Source: Vulcanimicrobiota bacterium (GTDB lineage Bacteria > Vulcanimicrobiota > Xenobia > Xenobiales > JADMJV01). Taken from it: a DNA stretch of 64,000 bases. How positions within the stretch are numbered: position 1 is the stretch's first letter; each line of letters opens with the position of its first letter. The stretch is from contig JAFKGI010000019.1 in assembly GCA_017307785.1 (NCBI GenBank), forward strand, positions 62,001 through 126,000, written 5' to 3'. A model generated the notes under the pieces. It did not search any database. It was not told where the DNA came from and was given only the letters and a program-made list of their open reading frames with translations. Made by a program: the position numbers and the translations under genes. Positions 53,101-62,733 of this stretch are shown piece by piece.

Positions 53101-55397
53101 TGGAATCGCTGCGCCGCGGCTACGAGTTCGGCCTGGAAAACGGCGACTATCCGCACATGAGCTACTCCGCCACCTTCGAGATCTTCGCCTCGCTGCTCAA
53201 AGGGGTCTCGCTGCAGGCGGTGGAGGCGCGCACCGAATCTTGCCTCAAAGCCAGCGTGCAATTGGGTGAGGCCAGCAATGCGCGCACGCTTGACTGGCTT
53301 TTGGCCCTGCTGCGCCAGTTGCGCGGCATCCAGCCCTGGACTCATCTGGCAAGACCTGATTTTCAGGGCAACCCGATGCTGGAGTTCTCTTACCTGTGTA
53401 TCGAGCTGCAGCGGGCTTACCTCAGCGACAACCAGCTGCTGGCCCGCCAAATCCTCTTGGAGATGCACCCGCTGGCTCCGGCCGCGCGCGGCTGCGTAAC
53501 CGAGGCGGTCTACTTCTATTACTGGGGCCTGACCTCGGCTCGAGCCGGCGACCTCTCAGATCTGCACGCATGTTTTGAATGGACCGAGCGTTGCGCCCAA
53601 TTTTGTCCGGCCAATTTTGGGGCGCCCGCCTGTTTGTTGGAAGCTGAGATTCACCGTCTAGAGGGAGATCCACTGGGTGCCAGCGAGCTTTATGACCAGG
53701 CGGTGCGACTCGCGGCTGAGTATGGCCTGGTGGTGGAAGCCACGGCCAATGAACTGGCCGGGACCTTCTGGTTGTCGCGCGGCAAAGCCGACTTCGCGAC
53801 CTTATACCTGAGCCGCTCGCACCGTCTCTATCTGCACTGGGGTGCCACCGCCAAAGCCCATCAACTGGAAGGACGGCACGGCCCGGTGGTCATCCCCAGA
53901 ATACTGGAGATTAGCTCCTGCTCGGCCTCCGATACCCAGGACTTCCTCAATTATGCCAGTCTCGCCCGGGCTGCCCAGGCCATCTCCGGTGAAATCGTGC
54001 TCGACCGTTTGCTGGGCGTGCTCACCCAGGTAGTGATCGAGAACGCGGGCGCGCAAACCGGCGCCTTGATCTTGGAGCAGGACGGCCAATGGCTGGTGCA
54101 GGCCATGCGTCAGGTGGAAACTGGCCCGGTGGCGGTCATGCAAGGGCTGCCTCTGGCCCAGGCCGAGCAACTCTCGGTCGGAATCGTCCATTACGTACTG
54201 CGCACCGGCCAGAGCCTGGTTTTGGACGATGCTCGTCTGCATCAGGCCTTCGCCAACGAATCCTATGTGCGCAAGCACGCTCCCCGGTCGGTTCTGTGCA
54301 TTCCCATCCGCCACAAAGGCCGGTTGCTCGGGGCCATGTATCTGGAAAACAACCTGCTGACCAGTGCCTTTCACCAGGAACGCCTGACCTCGCTGGACAT
54401 TCTGCTGGCGCAGGTGGGCGTTTCCATCGAGAACGCTCGGCTGTTTGCACGCGAACGCGAGCAAGCGGAGGCGGTCACCCAGGTCAACAGTTGCCTGGAA
54501 GAAATGGTCACTGCGCGCACCCGCGAGCTGCTGGACGCCAACGAACGACTGCGACAGGAAGCGCAGACTCGGGAACGGATGGAAAACGAGCTGCGTCTGG
54601 CTCAGAAGTTGCAGTCGGTCGGCCAGCTGGCGGCCGGTGTGGCACACGAAATCAACACCCCGATGCAATACATTCAGGACAACCTGGAATTTGTGCGCAG
54701 CTCGTCGGGAGAACTGGTCCAGGTCATCCATCAATATCAGCATTTGCACGAGCTGTTGGGCGACAGCGGACTGCGCCAGCGCCTGACCCAGGTCGAGAAC
54801 GAGTCCGACCTGAATTACCTGTGCGAAGAAGTGCCTCAGGCGTTGTCTGGAGCTCTGGAGGGCGTGCGACGGGTCACCGCCATCGTGCGCGCCATGAAAG
54901 AGTTCTCCTACCCCGACCAGACTCGCAAGAGCCTGGTCAACCTCAACACGGCCCTCGAAAATACGCTGATGGTGGCCCACGGTGAGTACAAAATGGTGGC
55001 CGAAATCATCAAAGACTTTGAGCCCTTGCCGGAAGTGCTGTGCTACGGCGGAGAAATCAACCAGGTGGTGCTCAACCTGGTCGTCAACGCGGCCCACGCC
55101 ATCGAGGACGTGGTACGCGACAGCGGTCGAAAAGGCACCATCACCCTGGCCACTCGCTGTCTGGGCGGACACGTCACCATCTCTGTCTCGGACACGGGAG
55201 GGGGCATCCCGGCGGCGGTCCAGGAACGTATCTTTGATCCTTTCTTTACCACCAAAGCGGTCGGGCGTGGCAGTGGCCAGGGTCTGGCCATTTCGCGCTC
55301 GGCCATCGCCAAACACGGCGGTCAGTTGACCTACGAAACTCAGGCAGGGCAGGGGACCACCTTCACCGTACGCCTGCCCTTGCAGCCCGCGGTGTAA
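50154..55397 (+). CDS. Giant kinase / STAND ATPase / GAF / histidine kinase protein
   Basis: 1747 residues. The upstream open frame is antisense to the transpeptidase. Order: a Ser/Thr-kinase-like domain 10-280 with HRDINPDN (H127-R128-D129) and DFD in place of DFG; an AAA_16/MalT-like ATPase with Walker A GASGVGKS (327-334) and Walker B LVLFLDDVQWAD; an alpha-helical repeat region about 600-1250; a GAF domain about 1275-1440; HisKA GVAHEINTPMQYIQDN (H1498) and a HATPase domain ending GTTFTVRLPLQ. This is the trifunctional layout found in cyanobacteria and myxobacteria. It is followed 9 bases later by another histidine kinase. Confidence 0.92.
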   Translation: MGQPPTGFVFQERLYASQRSIVSRALRLTDGSHVILKQAAAGVPESVGLSRFEHELELRRGLCMDHVVGAYGLTTADDTVYLVLEDLGGDSLQNYLESGPLPLGEALVLANRLVQAVGSLHQSGVLHRDINPDNIIYHPASGTLKISDFDLSSRLDAAGFVPSMAVEGTLAYLSPEQTGRLSYPLGFASDLYSLGVTLFQILTGRVPFESDDPLRLIHCHLAVEPTRVDQLNPRIPPLVADIVARLLAKSPPLRYQTAAGLEADLQECARQFQRTGWVEEFPLGRADQQEKFEVPSHLYGREAESQELFAAFERVSQGANEVVLVAGASGVGKSTLIHQLTEPVGRSRGFFLTGKFDQMHGEVPCSALLDALGQLVGQLLTESEERLQYWKQRLYDELEAGLPLLVESLAELELIVGPQPAPSAIAPAAAQGRFLATFQQFIQLFASRENPLVLFLDDVQWADALTLHLLSQLAHSEDAPAMLLVQAYRDQEVVPGHPFHLALSEQRRRRQGVTMLHVGPLAAAQVNRMLADCLRRSPADVEELSQIIAEKTEGNPFFLRQFLTTLHRDGHLPYRAELGGFDFDLEVVRGAAITDNVASLLAHNLKRLPEHSLRLLMLAAALGNRFQLSTLASVSFISQAKVAAHLQAAVQLGLLLPTGGREPGYCFQHDRVQRAAYETVPEQERPLLHDTIGQILLEQLSPEQLEERLFEVVGHLNRAHSRPEQRLRLAKLNARAGDKAHQVAAYDLACASYRTAAGLLDWNEEPELCYQVHYNLAESLRLGARMADSLELVEATLEHVREASQLAELEALRMGLFQSQGDFLTALDCVRRAAGLLGLDLPRDCRLQADAEVARVLDWIEQGPVERLLDLPELEDERLVTLMGVLTAAIPSAYQADRDLGELIIAKMVSLSFEHGNCLYSARAYCTFHQILQVRELPDAAYRFACAGRELNRRRREPSVRPAIEFLHGFFVAPWICPWDTCLESLRRGYEFGLENGDYPHMSYSATFEIFASLLKGVSLQAVEARTESCLKASVQLGEASNARTLDWLLALLRQLRGIQPWTHLARPDFQGNPMLEFSYLCIELQRAYLSDNQLLARQILLEMHPLAPAARGCVTEAVYFYYWGLTSARAGDLSDLHACFEWTERCAQFCPANFGAPACLLEAEIHRLEGDPLGASELYDQAVRLAAEYGLVVEATANELAGTFWLSRGKADFATLYLSRSHRLYLHWGATAKAHQLEGRHGPVVIPRILEISSCSASDTQDFLNYASLARAAQAISGEIVLDRLLGVLTQVVIENAGAQTGALILEQDGQWLVQAMRQVETGPVAVMQGLPLAQAEQLSVGIVHYVLRTGQSLVLDDARLHQAFANESYVRKHAPRSVLCIPIRHKGRLLGAMYLENNLLTSAFHQERLTSLDILLAQVGVSIENARLFAREREQAEAVTQVNSCLEEMVTARTRELLDANERLRQEAQTRERMENELRLAQKLQSVGQLAAGVAHEINTPMQYIQDNLEFVRSSSGELVQVIHQYQHLHELLGDSGLRQRLTQVENESDLNYLCEEVPQALSGALEGVRRVTAIVRAMKEFSYPDQTRKSLVNLNTALENTLMVAHGEYKMVAEIIKDFEPLPEVLCYGGEINQVVLNLVVNAAHAIEDVVRDSGRKGTITLATRCLGGHVTISVSDTGGGIPAAVQERIFDPFFTTKAVGRGSGQGLAISRSAIAKHGGQLTYETQAGQGTTFTVRLPLQPAV

Positions 55398-55406
55398 GGC
55401 CGGCCG

Positions 55407-57161
55407 ATGGAGACCGAACTCTCTGACCTGCAGATCAAGTGTGCTCGGCAAATCGGTCGCGCCATCGGAGTAGCGAATCTGGCGGTCTATCCGGTCTTGA
55501 CCGGCGTGATCACCATGGCCAGCGAGCTCTCCCGGCAACACTCCGACTGGCTGATCGGAGTGGCACTGGCCACCTCTCTGGTCGGTCTCCCCCGCTACCT
55601 CTATGGCAGACTGCTGCTGACGGCCCCCCCCGAGCGTCTGGCTTTCGTGCTACGCACCTACATCGCCCTGGCTTTTCTGGTGGCGGGCCTGTGGGCCGCC
55701 TTCGTCTGCCTGGTGGTGACGGCTTATCCCGGCGAATGGACCAGCCTGCTGGTCGTGATGATCACGGCTGGTATCACCGCCGGTTCCACCTCGGGCCTCA
55801 ACTCTCACCTGTTCTTGCAAATGGGGTTTGTAGGCATCATGATGCTCCCTCCCGGCCTGGCCATGGCCCTCTCGGGAGGCAAGGAAGAAGCCTGGGCCAG
55901 CCTGACTCTGGCTATCTACGCCCTCTTCGTGATTCGCACCGGCATCGTAAACTATCAACACTTTGTTTCGCTGATGGGTGCCAACCGGGAACTGGAGACA
56001 GCCCACGAGCACGAGAAACGGCAGCGCGACCAGCTACGCTTGTTGGAAGAACGCTGGAGCTTCGCCTTCCAGGGATCAGGCTCGGGAGTCTGGGACTTGA
56101 ACCCCCAGACCCATCAGATGTATTCCTCGCCGCGCTTGCGAGAAATGCTGCAAATTCCTCAGGAAGATGAATGGATCCGCCTGGAAGATTGGTTCGGGCG
56201 CATCTGCCCTGAGGACCTGGCGGCTGTGCAGCAGGCCCTGCAAAAGAACCTGGACGGCCACAGCGACAATTTCGCCTGCGAGAACCGTCTGCTGCAAACG
56301 GACGGCTCCCAGCGCTGGACCATGGCCCGGGGCAAGGTGGTGGAGCGCGATGAACAGGGTCAGGCGCTGCGGATGGTGGGCACCTGCACGGAAATCGACG
56401 ACCTGAAGCAGCTGCAAATCCAGCTCAATTTGTCGCGCAATCTGGAGTCGGTGGGTCAACTGGCGGCCGGCGTGGCCCATGAAATCAACACACCGTTGCA
56501 GTACATCAACGACAACGTGCGCTTCCTGGAAGATTCTTTCCAAGAGTTGATGGATTGCGAGAATGCCGACCTGGAATATCTGCGGCAAGAAGTGCCGCCC
56601 GCCTTTCGGCAGACGGCCCTGGGCCTGGCCCACGTCACCAAGATTGTGTCCGCGATGCGCGAGTTCACCCACTCCGGGCGCGGAGACCGCCAGCCGGTCG
56701 ACCTCAACCATCTGGTGGAAACCTCCTTGACCATTTGCCGCAGTCGCCTGCGCGAAGTGAAGGAGGTCAAAGCCGAACTGGCCCCGGATTTGCCCTTGCT
56801 GCCGGCCGTGCAAAGCGAACTGAACCAGGTGATCCTCAATCTCCTGATCAACGCGGCCGACGCCATTGGCGATCGCCAGCGCAAAGAACCGGACATGTCG
56901 GGACAGATCCTCATCAGTACCCGCCTGGAGAATGAACGCATCGAGATTCTCGTGCGGGACAACGGCTGCGGCATCGACGCCCTTCAGGAGCAAAAGGTCT
57001 TCGAGCCCTTCTTTACCACCAAAGAAGTGGGCAAAGGCACCGGTCAGGGTCTGGCGCTGTGCCGCAACATCGTGCGCGGCCACCAGGGCGAGATTCGCTT
57101 CTCGAGTCAGGCCGGTCACGGCACCACCTTCCTGGTGCGATTGCCCTTGAAAGCTTCTTAG
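55407..57161 (+). CDS. Membrane PAS histidine kinase
   Basis: 584 residues. Six membrane segments in residues 20-190, a coiled linker, then a PAS domain about 215-335 (WSFAFQGSGSGVWDLNPQTHQMYSSPRL, MVGTCTEIDDLK). HisKA with GVAHEINTPLQYINDN and a HATPase domain (NLLINAADAIGD, VRDNGCGID, GTGQGLALCRNIV) follow. The catalytic half is closely similar to that of the preceding giant protein (same AHEINTP(M/L)QYI motif), suggesting a shared ancestor. No ribosome site is obvious; close spacing implies co-transcription. Confidence 0.92.
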   Translation: METELSDLQIKCARQIGRAIGVANLAVYPVLTGVITMASELSRQHSDWLIGVALATSLVGLPRYLYGRLLLTAPPERLAFVLRTYIALAFLVAGLWAAFVCLVVTAYPGEWTSLLVVMITAGITAGSTSGLNSHLFLQMGFVGIMMLPPGLAMALSGGKEEAWASLTLAIYALFVIRTGIVNYQHFVSLMGANRELETAHEHEKRQRDQLRLLEERWSFAFQGSGSGVWDLNPQTHQMYSSPRLREMLQIPQEDEWIRLEDWFGRICPEDLAAVQQALQKNLDGHSDNFACENRLLQTDGSQRWTMARGKVVERDEQGQALRMVGTCTEIDDLKQLQIQLNLSRNLESVGQLAAGVAHEINTPLQYINDNVRFLEDSFQELMDCENADLEYLRQEVPPAFRQTALGLAHVTKIVSAMREFTHSGRGDRQPVDLNHLVETSLTICRSRLREVKEVKAELAPDLPLLPAVQSELNQVILNLLINAADAIGDRQRKEPDMSGQILISTRLENERIEILVRDNGCGIDALQEQKVFEPFFTTKEVGKGTGQGLALCRNIVRGHQGEIRFSSQAGHGTTFLVRLPLKAS

Positions 57162-57195
57162 CCGACTGGCTAACTAAAATTAGCCGGTCGGCTAA
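57158..57195. promoter_or_regulatory. Paired 16-bp palindromes between kinase genes
   Basis: TTAGCCGACTGGCTAA (57158-57173) and TTAGCCGGTCGGCTAA (57180-57195) are near-perfect palindromes, centres 22 bp apart, starting at the stop of the preceding kinase. They could also pair with each other as one long stem with a CTAAAA loop. Either an operator for the downstream gene or a terminator; no T tract follows. Confidence 0.5.
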
Positions 57196-57359
57196 AGGTT
57201 GGCTTATCTTGACTCAAAAATACTTCACCCATCATTTCTACCCGATGGCTTTCTTTCAATCTAGACCCGGATTCTCGGCTCGCACTCTCGGGTGGTGGTA
57301 AGTCGGGCGAGCTGAGGAAAAACAGGTCTCCATCACAAGCCTGCGAACCCCCGCCCACG

Positions 57360-60300
57360 ATGATCGCGGGAATGGCCGGCATCGGGGGGTATGATTTACA
57401 AGAGTTGCTGGGGTCGGACGACGGGGTGGTCTCCTGGCGGGCTGTGCGTCAGCAAGACGGTTTGCTGTGCCTGCTCAAGAGTGCCCAGCGGGAACCCGCT
57501 TTGCGCCTGCGCTTTGAGCGCGAGGTCAGGCTCTGGTCGCAGCTCGAGCCGACGGTTGAATGGCGGGCTCACGAGTCCAGGCTGACCGTCTCGAGGGCCT
57601 GGCGCGAACAGCCGCCCGTGCTTTTGGGTCAGCCTTGGGAGTTGGACCAGGTGCTCAGCCTGGCTGTCCATCTTTTCCAGCAACTGGCTCAGGCGCACGG
57701 GCTGGGCCTGGTGCACGGCGCTATCCATCCACACAACTGTTGGAGCGGCCCGCAGCCCCTGAGCGAATTTGCTCTGCATCGCGGCCTGATTGGCTACAGC
57801 GCCCCGGAGGTCCTCAAAGGCGAAGTGCCTGCCGAGGTCAGCGATCTCTACTCCGCCGGGGTGCTGCTCTACCAGGCGGCCAGCGGAGTGCTTCCTTTTC
57901 TGGCCGAAAGCCGCCCTCAGCTGTTGACTCAGCAATTGGAAACGGCACCCAAGCCTTTGCGACTGCGTATTCCGGAGCGTCCGCGAGCGCTCGAGGAAAT
58001 CCTCCAACGCCTGCTTCAAGCCGACCCGATGGCCCGATACCAAAAGGCAGATTCTGTCCTTCGAGATTTTCTCGAACTGCAAGCGGCCCTGCAGAAAGGG
58101 GCCGAACCAGACCTGTTGGTGGGTGGAAGTGACCCGGGCGGGGTCTGCCACGAACCCGGCTTTGTGGTGCGCCTGGAGGAACTGGCCAAAATCCATTCGC
58201 ACCGTGAGGGCGTGCTGCTGGTTTGCGGCACTTCCGGCAGCGGCAAGTCCAGACTTTTGCAAGAAAGCGCTCGCTCTTCGGCCCAACCCGCCTTTCAGGC
58301 AGGCGCTCGCACTCCCAGAGCGCCCCTGCAGGTGCTCAACGACCTGGCGCGGCAAATGGTGGAATTCGCGGCCGTGCGGCCGGAAGAGCAAGCCGAGTGG
58401 CGCCGGCAGCTCGGGGCTCACCAATCGATCCTGGTCTCTGCCCTACCCTCCCTGGCGGCTCTCTTCGACAAGCAAGCCGCCGACGGTAGAGCTGCGGAAA
58501 CCGACGAGTTCCTACTGGAATCGCTAACGGTCTGGATGTTAGCCTTCCCGGGGACGATTTATCTGGACGACATGCAGTGGGCCGACAGCCTGACCTGGGA
58601 GCTGCTCAAGCGCTGCCATCAGGAATACCCCCAGCAGTGCCGGCTGGTGGTCGCGTTGCGCCAGCCGGGTTCGCACGATTTCGCCCCGATATTGCACTTG
58701 CCGCGCCTGACCTCGGCCGAGGTGCAGCGACTGGCCACCTCCATGCGAGGCGATGCTCTCAGTTCTCAGGCCTGCCGACAACTGGCCGCCACCTCCGGCG
58801 GCGACCTGTTCCTCACGGTGGAAATGATTCGCGGCTTCGCCGAAACCCACGGCTCCGGTTGGCAGGCCACCCAGCGTACCGCTCTGGTGCTCGGCCAACG
58901 TCTCGAAAGTCTGCCGCCCGCCACTCTGGATCTGCTGGCTCACGCTGCCCTGTTTGGCCGAGAGTTTGAGCTGGCCTCGCTAGAAGACTGGTTTGGAGCC
59001 GAATCAGAGGTCGGGAGTTTGCTGGAGCCGGCCCGGCAATCCCAGGTTATCTGGCTACTGCCCTCAGGACGCTCCGCATCTTTCGCACACGATCGCCTGC
59101 GCGAGGCCTGCCTGGAGAGATTCAGTTCGCAGGTGCGAGCCCGGTTGCATGCTCACATCGCCAGTGCACTCGAAGCTGCCAATCCCTCTAATGTTCACGC
59201 CCTATCCTACCATTTTGGCCGCTCCCACCTACCCGAGCGGGCCTTTCCCTACGCCCTGAGGGCCGCCCAGGAATCGGCGGCACGTTTTGCCTACGACCTC
59301 TCCGAGGACCATTTCCGGTTGGCCCTGGTGAGCATCGACCAGCAGCTGCCCGCCCAGCGGCTATGGGTCTGGAGCGGCCTGGCCGAGGTGCTCTTGAAAC
59401 GGGGGGACTACGCGGAATCGGAGCAGTTCTTCCAAAAGGCGCTGTCCGAAAAGCCGCTGTCCCCCCTCGAAGAAGCCGCCCTTTGGGCTCGTTTGGGGTA
59501 TCTGGAACTGAGTCGAGGTCGCCTGCCGGAAGCCGGACTCTATTCGGGTCGAGCTCTGGAGATGCTGGGGCAAAAGCTGCCTACCAGTCCCCTGCAGGTG
59601 GCCGGGGGGATTCTCCGTCACGCGGCCGGTGTATTGCGCAATTCGCTCTGGCGGCGCCCACCTCAGGTCTGTCCTGAGCCCAACAAGCTTCGACAGGATC
59701 TGATGATTCAGTTTTCCTTCCTGCAGTTTTTTGTCGGCCGTCCTGACCTGCTTTTGTGGGGACATCTGTTCTCTCTGGCCGAAGGCGAGAGATATCAGGA
59801 GTCGGTCGCTCTCAGCTCGGCCTATGCCATGCAGTCCATCATACTGGTGACTTTCGCCCTCTTCCCGGCTTCCGAACGCTACGGCACCCGAGCCATCGAG
59901 ATGGCCCGGCGCCTTCAGGAGCGTCGCCTCGAGGGCCGGGCCTATCTGCATCGGGGCCTGGGGCGACTGCACAGCGGCCGGTTGGCCGAAGCCTGGGACG
60001 ATTACCAACAATCTCGGCTATTGGGCGGGCGCGCGATCCCTCGCTGGGACGAGAACGTAGCGCAGCAGAACGAAGTCCATCTTCTCTACCTGCAGGGAAA
60101 AATGAACCAGGCGGCCCGACTGGCGGCCGACCTCTATCAGCGCGGCCTGAGCCAGGGAGACCGCATGGCCAGAGCGGCGGCGGCCCGTTACTGGGTTCGC
60201 TGCACCGGCGGTCAACTGCCCACGCTCGATCTGACGGCCGACGGCGACCTGGTAGCGGCCCTTTACCTTCACGAGGTCAACGGGCTGCGCAACTATTTCC

Positions 60301-62090
60301 AGGGCCGCTATCTCGAGGCCGCCGAACATCTGCTGCAGGCCAGCCGGGTAGCCGCTCCCGCCATGGAGAAAGCCACCACCTGGGCCTGGTTGAGCACTGC
60401 CCAGAGGCGAGCCCACGGAGCCAGCCGGGCTGCCAGCCTGAAAACCGCCCTGCGACTGTCGGCCCGCTACCCTCTGGTACGGGCCCACGCCCTGCGCGAA
60501 TCGGCCTGGGACCTGGCCCGTCGCGGCAATCCCAAGGCCGCGCGCCGCCAGTTGGAGCGAAGTTTGGTGGCGGCCAAGCGGGTGGGTCAGCCCTACGAAC
60601 AGGCTCTCACGCTGCAGGCTCGAGCTCGTATGGGAGAAGTCTTCGGCTGGAAGGAGCGCCTGGAAGATGAAGCTTGTTCCCAGCAAATTCTCTACGAAAT
60701 CGGCGCCTGGTGGGAGCTGCCGGCGGCCGCCCAGGTGGGTCCGGCCCTGGCCGATCGCTATCAGCTCCTGATCGAGAAGGGCGCCCCCATCGCGGCCGCC
60801 TTGAGCCAGCAAGACGTCTATCAGCGCCTGCGGGAAGCGGCCCAGGTGCTGCTGCGCGCCGAGAAAGTGGAGCTGCACCGCGGCGACAGCCCTTTGCCCC
60901 TGGTAGAGCGCGCTCTGAACCTGGGAGAGCCGGTGCTCTGGGAGCGGTCGGACCAGCACGAAAGCGAGGTGCTGGCGGGGGTGCGTAGCGCCCTGGCCTG
61001 CCCTATGGACTCGGAGCTTTGTCTCTATGCCTGTCACACCGGATTGACGGGTTTGTTTGGAGAGGACGAACTGCGCCTGGTTCGCTTTCTGGTGACCCTG
61101 GCCAGAGCTGCTCTGGACAATACCAAACTGCTCGAGCAGGCGCTGGCGCTGCAAAGCGAAGTGAGCCAGCGCGAGCAGTATTTCCGGGCCCTCTTTCACG
61201 GGTCTGCGCTGGCCATGGCCGTCATCGACGGTCAAGGAGGAGTGTGCGAAGAAAATGAAGCCATGGAAACGCTACGCGCAGACCGCCCGCTGGAGGTACT
61301 GCTCCACCCCGACGAAGTGCAGCACTTCCGGGAACGCCTGAGCGAGCGTGCGCAGACCAGCTGGGAGACCCGTTATCTGGGTCCGGGAGGGGTCAGCTTG
61401 TGGGGACAGGTGACTCTCAGCCCCATCCAGGACGACCTCACCATCCTGGCCTTATCCGACGTTAGCTACCGAAAATTTCGACAAATCGTCGTGTTTGCCG
61501 AAAGCGAGCGCCGACTGTTGGCCAGCGATCTGCACGACGTTATTACCCAACCGTTGTGCGGGCTCTCCCTGCATCTCCAGGCGATGGAGCAAAACCTACG
61601 TCCAGAACTGGTGGAAAAGTCGGCCCGGGCCTGCAGTCTGTTGCTGGAGAAGCTCTCCACCTTGATGACTGGTCTGCGCACTCCACCTCTTTCGGGCTCA
61701 CTGCTGCAGTCCGCCCTGCAGGATCTGGCCTGGCAAAGCGGTCGCGACGGCGGCTATCAGGTGCAACTCGAGTGCTGCGGTAGCCCGGAAGCGGTCCCGG
61801 AACTCACCTCCATTTTTCTTTACCGCATCCTCCAGGAATCTTTGCAGAACGTGACTCGCCACGCACGCGCCCAACAGGTCCAGATCCAATTGGAGGCCTC
61901 CAGCGCGGTGGTGCGCGGATCCATCCAGGACGACGGCGCAGGTTGCGATCCGGAGACGGTCACCAAGAGTGTTCGACATGGTCTGCGCGGGATGCGCGAG
62001 CGGGCCGAGTTGCTGGGCGGGTGGTTCCGCGTCAGCAGTCCATCGGGAGTGCGCATCGAATTTGAGCTACCGGGACGCCACGCCTTATGA
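57360..62090 (+). CDS. Giant pseudokinase / STAND ATPase / GAF / PAS / histidine kinase protein
   Basis: 1576 residues. The N-terminal 240 residues fold like a Ser/Thr kinase but the catalytic loop reads VHGAIHPHN (H119-G120-A121, no Asp) and DFG reads EFA, so it should be a pseudokinase. A STAND ATPase follows (Walker A GTSGSGKS 290-297; IYLDDMQWAD), then helical repeats about 600-1130, a GAF-like segment, a PAS-like segment, and a HisKA_3 domain (ASDLHDVITQPLCGL, H1392) with a short HATPase (LQESLQNVTRHARA, GLRGMRERAELLGG). This is a NarL-partner type kinase. ATG 57372 is an alternative start. Stop overlaps the regulator gene. Confidence 0.9.
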   Translation: MIAGMAGIGGYDLQELLGSDDGVVSWRAVRQQDGLLCLLKSAQREPALRLRFEREVRLWSQLEPTVEWRAHESRLTVSRAWREQPPVLLGQPWELDQVLSLAVHLFQQLAQAHGLGLVHGAIHPHNCWSGPQPLSEFALHRGLIGYSAPEVLKGEVPAEVSDLYSAGVLLYQAASGVLPFLAESRPQLLTQQLETAPKPLRLRIPERPRALEEILQRLLQADPMARYQKADSVLRDFLELQAALQKGAEPDLLVGGSDPGGVCHEPGFVVRLEELAKIHSHREGVLLVCGTSGSGKSRLLQESARSSAQPAFQAGARTPRAPLQVLNDLARQMVEFAAVRPEEQAEWRRQLGAHQSILVSALPSLAALFDKQAADGRAAETDEFLLESLTVWMLAFPGTIYLDDMQWADSLTWELLKRCHQEYPQQCRLVVALRQPGSHDFAPILHLPRLTSAEVQRLATSMRGDALSSQACRQLAATSGGDLFLTVEMIRGFAETHGSGWQATQRTALVLGQRLESLPPATLDLLAHAALFGREFELASLEDWFGAESEVGSLLEPARQSQVIWLLPSGRSASFAHDRLREACLERFSSQVRARLHAHIASALEAANPSNVHALSYHFGRSHLPERAFPYALRAAQESAARFAYDLSEDHFRLALVSIDQQLPAQRLWVWSGLAEVLLKRGDYAESEQFFQKALSEKPLSPLEEAALWARLGYLELSRGRLPEAGLYSGRALEMLGQKLPTSPLQVAGGILRHAAGVLRNSLWRRPPQVCPEPNKLRQDLMIQFSFLQFFVGRPDLLLWGHLFSLAEGERYQESVALSSAYAMQSIILVTFALFPASERYGTRAIEMARRLQERRLEGRAYLHRGLGRLHSGRLAEAWDDYQQSRLLGGRAIPRWDENVAQQNEVHLLYLQGKMNQAARLAADLYQRGLSQGDRMARAAAARYWVRCTGGQLPTLDLTADGDLVAALYLHEVNGLRNYFQGRYLEAAEHLLQASRVAAPAMEKATTWAWLSTAQRRAHGASRAASLKTALRLSARYPLVRAHALRESAWDLARRGNPKAARRQLERSLVAAKRVGQPYEQALTLQARARMGEVFGWKERLEDEACSQQILYEIGAWWELPAAAQVGPALADRYQLLIEKGAPIAAALSQQDVYQRLREAAQVLLRAEKVELHRGDSPLPLVERALNLGEPVLWERSDQHESEVLAGVRSALACPMDSELCLYACHTGLTGLFGEDELRLVRFLVTLARAALDNTKLLEQALALQSEVSQREQYFRALFHGSALAMAVIDGQGGVCEENEAMETLRADRPLEVLLHPDEVQHFRERLSERAQTSWETRYLGPGGVSLWGQVTLSPIQDDLTILALSDVSYRKFRQIVVFAESERRLLASDLHDVITQPLCGLSLHLQAMEQNLRPELVEKSARACSLLLEKLSTLMTGLRTPPLSGSLLQSALQDLAWQSGRDGGYQVQLECCGSPEAVPELTSIFLYRILQESLQNVTRHARAQQVQIQLEASSAVVRGSIQDDGAGCDPETVTKSVRHGLRGMRERAELLGGWFRVSSPSGVRIEFELPGRHAL

Positions 62091-62725
62091 GAATCCTGAT
62101 GGTCGATGACCATGAACTTGTCCGCCAGGGACTGAAGCTACTGCTGGAGGGAGAGCCTGGTTGGACGGTGATCGGAGAATGCAGCAGCGCCGCCGAGTGC
62201 CTGCCGGCCGTGGAGCAGCTGCAGCCCGACATCACGCTGGTGGACCTCAGTTTGCCGGATCAACCCGGCCTGGAACTGGTGGCGGCACTCAAGCTGGAGT
62301 TCCCTCAGCTGCCCGTGCTGGTGCTCTCCAGCTCGGAGGATATGGCCTCGGTCTCGGGAGCCCTGCGGGCCGGAGCCGGCGGCTACCTGGTCAAGTCGGC
62401 CCGCCGTGACGAGATGATCGCAGCCGTGCGCACCGTCGCTCAGGGCGGGGCCTACCTGCATCCCAGGATCGCCTCGGGCGTCTTGAATCAGTTCAAATCT
62501 TCGAATGTGTTGGAGACTCCGTCGCTCGAACTAAGCGAGCGCGAGCGCACCATCATTCACTATGTGTCGCAGGGGCTATCCAATCCAGAGATGGCCCACA
62601 AGCTGCATGTTTCGCTGGGCACCATCAAAAACGATCTAAGCCAGCTGTTTCGCAAACTGGACGTGCAAGACCGAGTTCAGTTGATCCGGGAAAGCACCCG
62701 CCGGGGCTGGTTGCCCACCGGCTAA
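62087..62725 (+). CDS. NarL/FixJ-type response regulator
   Basis: 212 residues, ATG overlapping the giant kinase stop (ATGA). Receiver MRILMVDDHELVRQGLKLLL with phosphoacceptor in ITLVDLSLPDQPG and lysine in GYLVKSARRDEM. The C-terminal LuxR-type HTH is LSERERTIIHYVSQGLSNPEMAHKL and VSLGTIKNDLSQLFRKL. HisKA_3 kinases and this regulator class form cognate pairs, so it should be the output of the upstream protein. Palindromes on both sides of the pair are candidate targets. Confidence 0.95.
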   Translation: MRILMVDDHELVRQGLKLLLEGEPGWTVIGECSSAAECLPAVEQLQPDITLVDLSLPDQPGLELVAALKLEFPQLPVLVLSSSEDMASVSGALRAGAGGYLVKSARRDEMIAAVRTVAQGGAYLHPRIASGVLNQFKSSNVLETPSLELSERERTIIHYVSQGLSNPEMAHKLHVSLGTIKNDLSQLFRKLDVQDRVQLIRESTRRGWLPTG

Positions 62726-62733
62726 CCCAAAAT

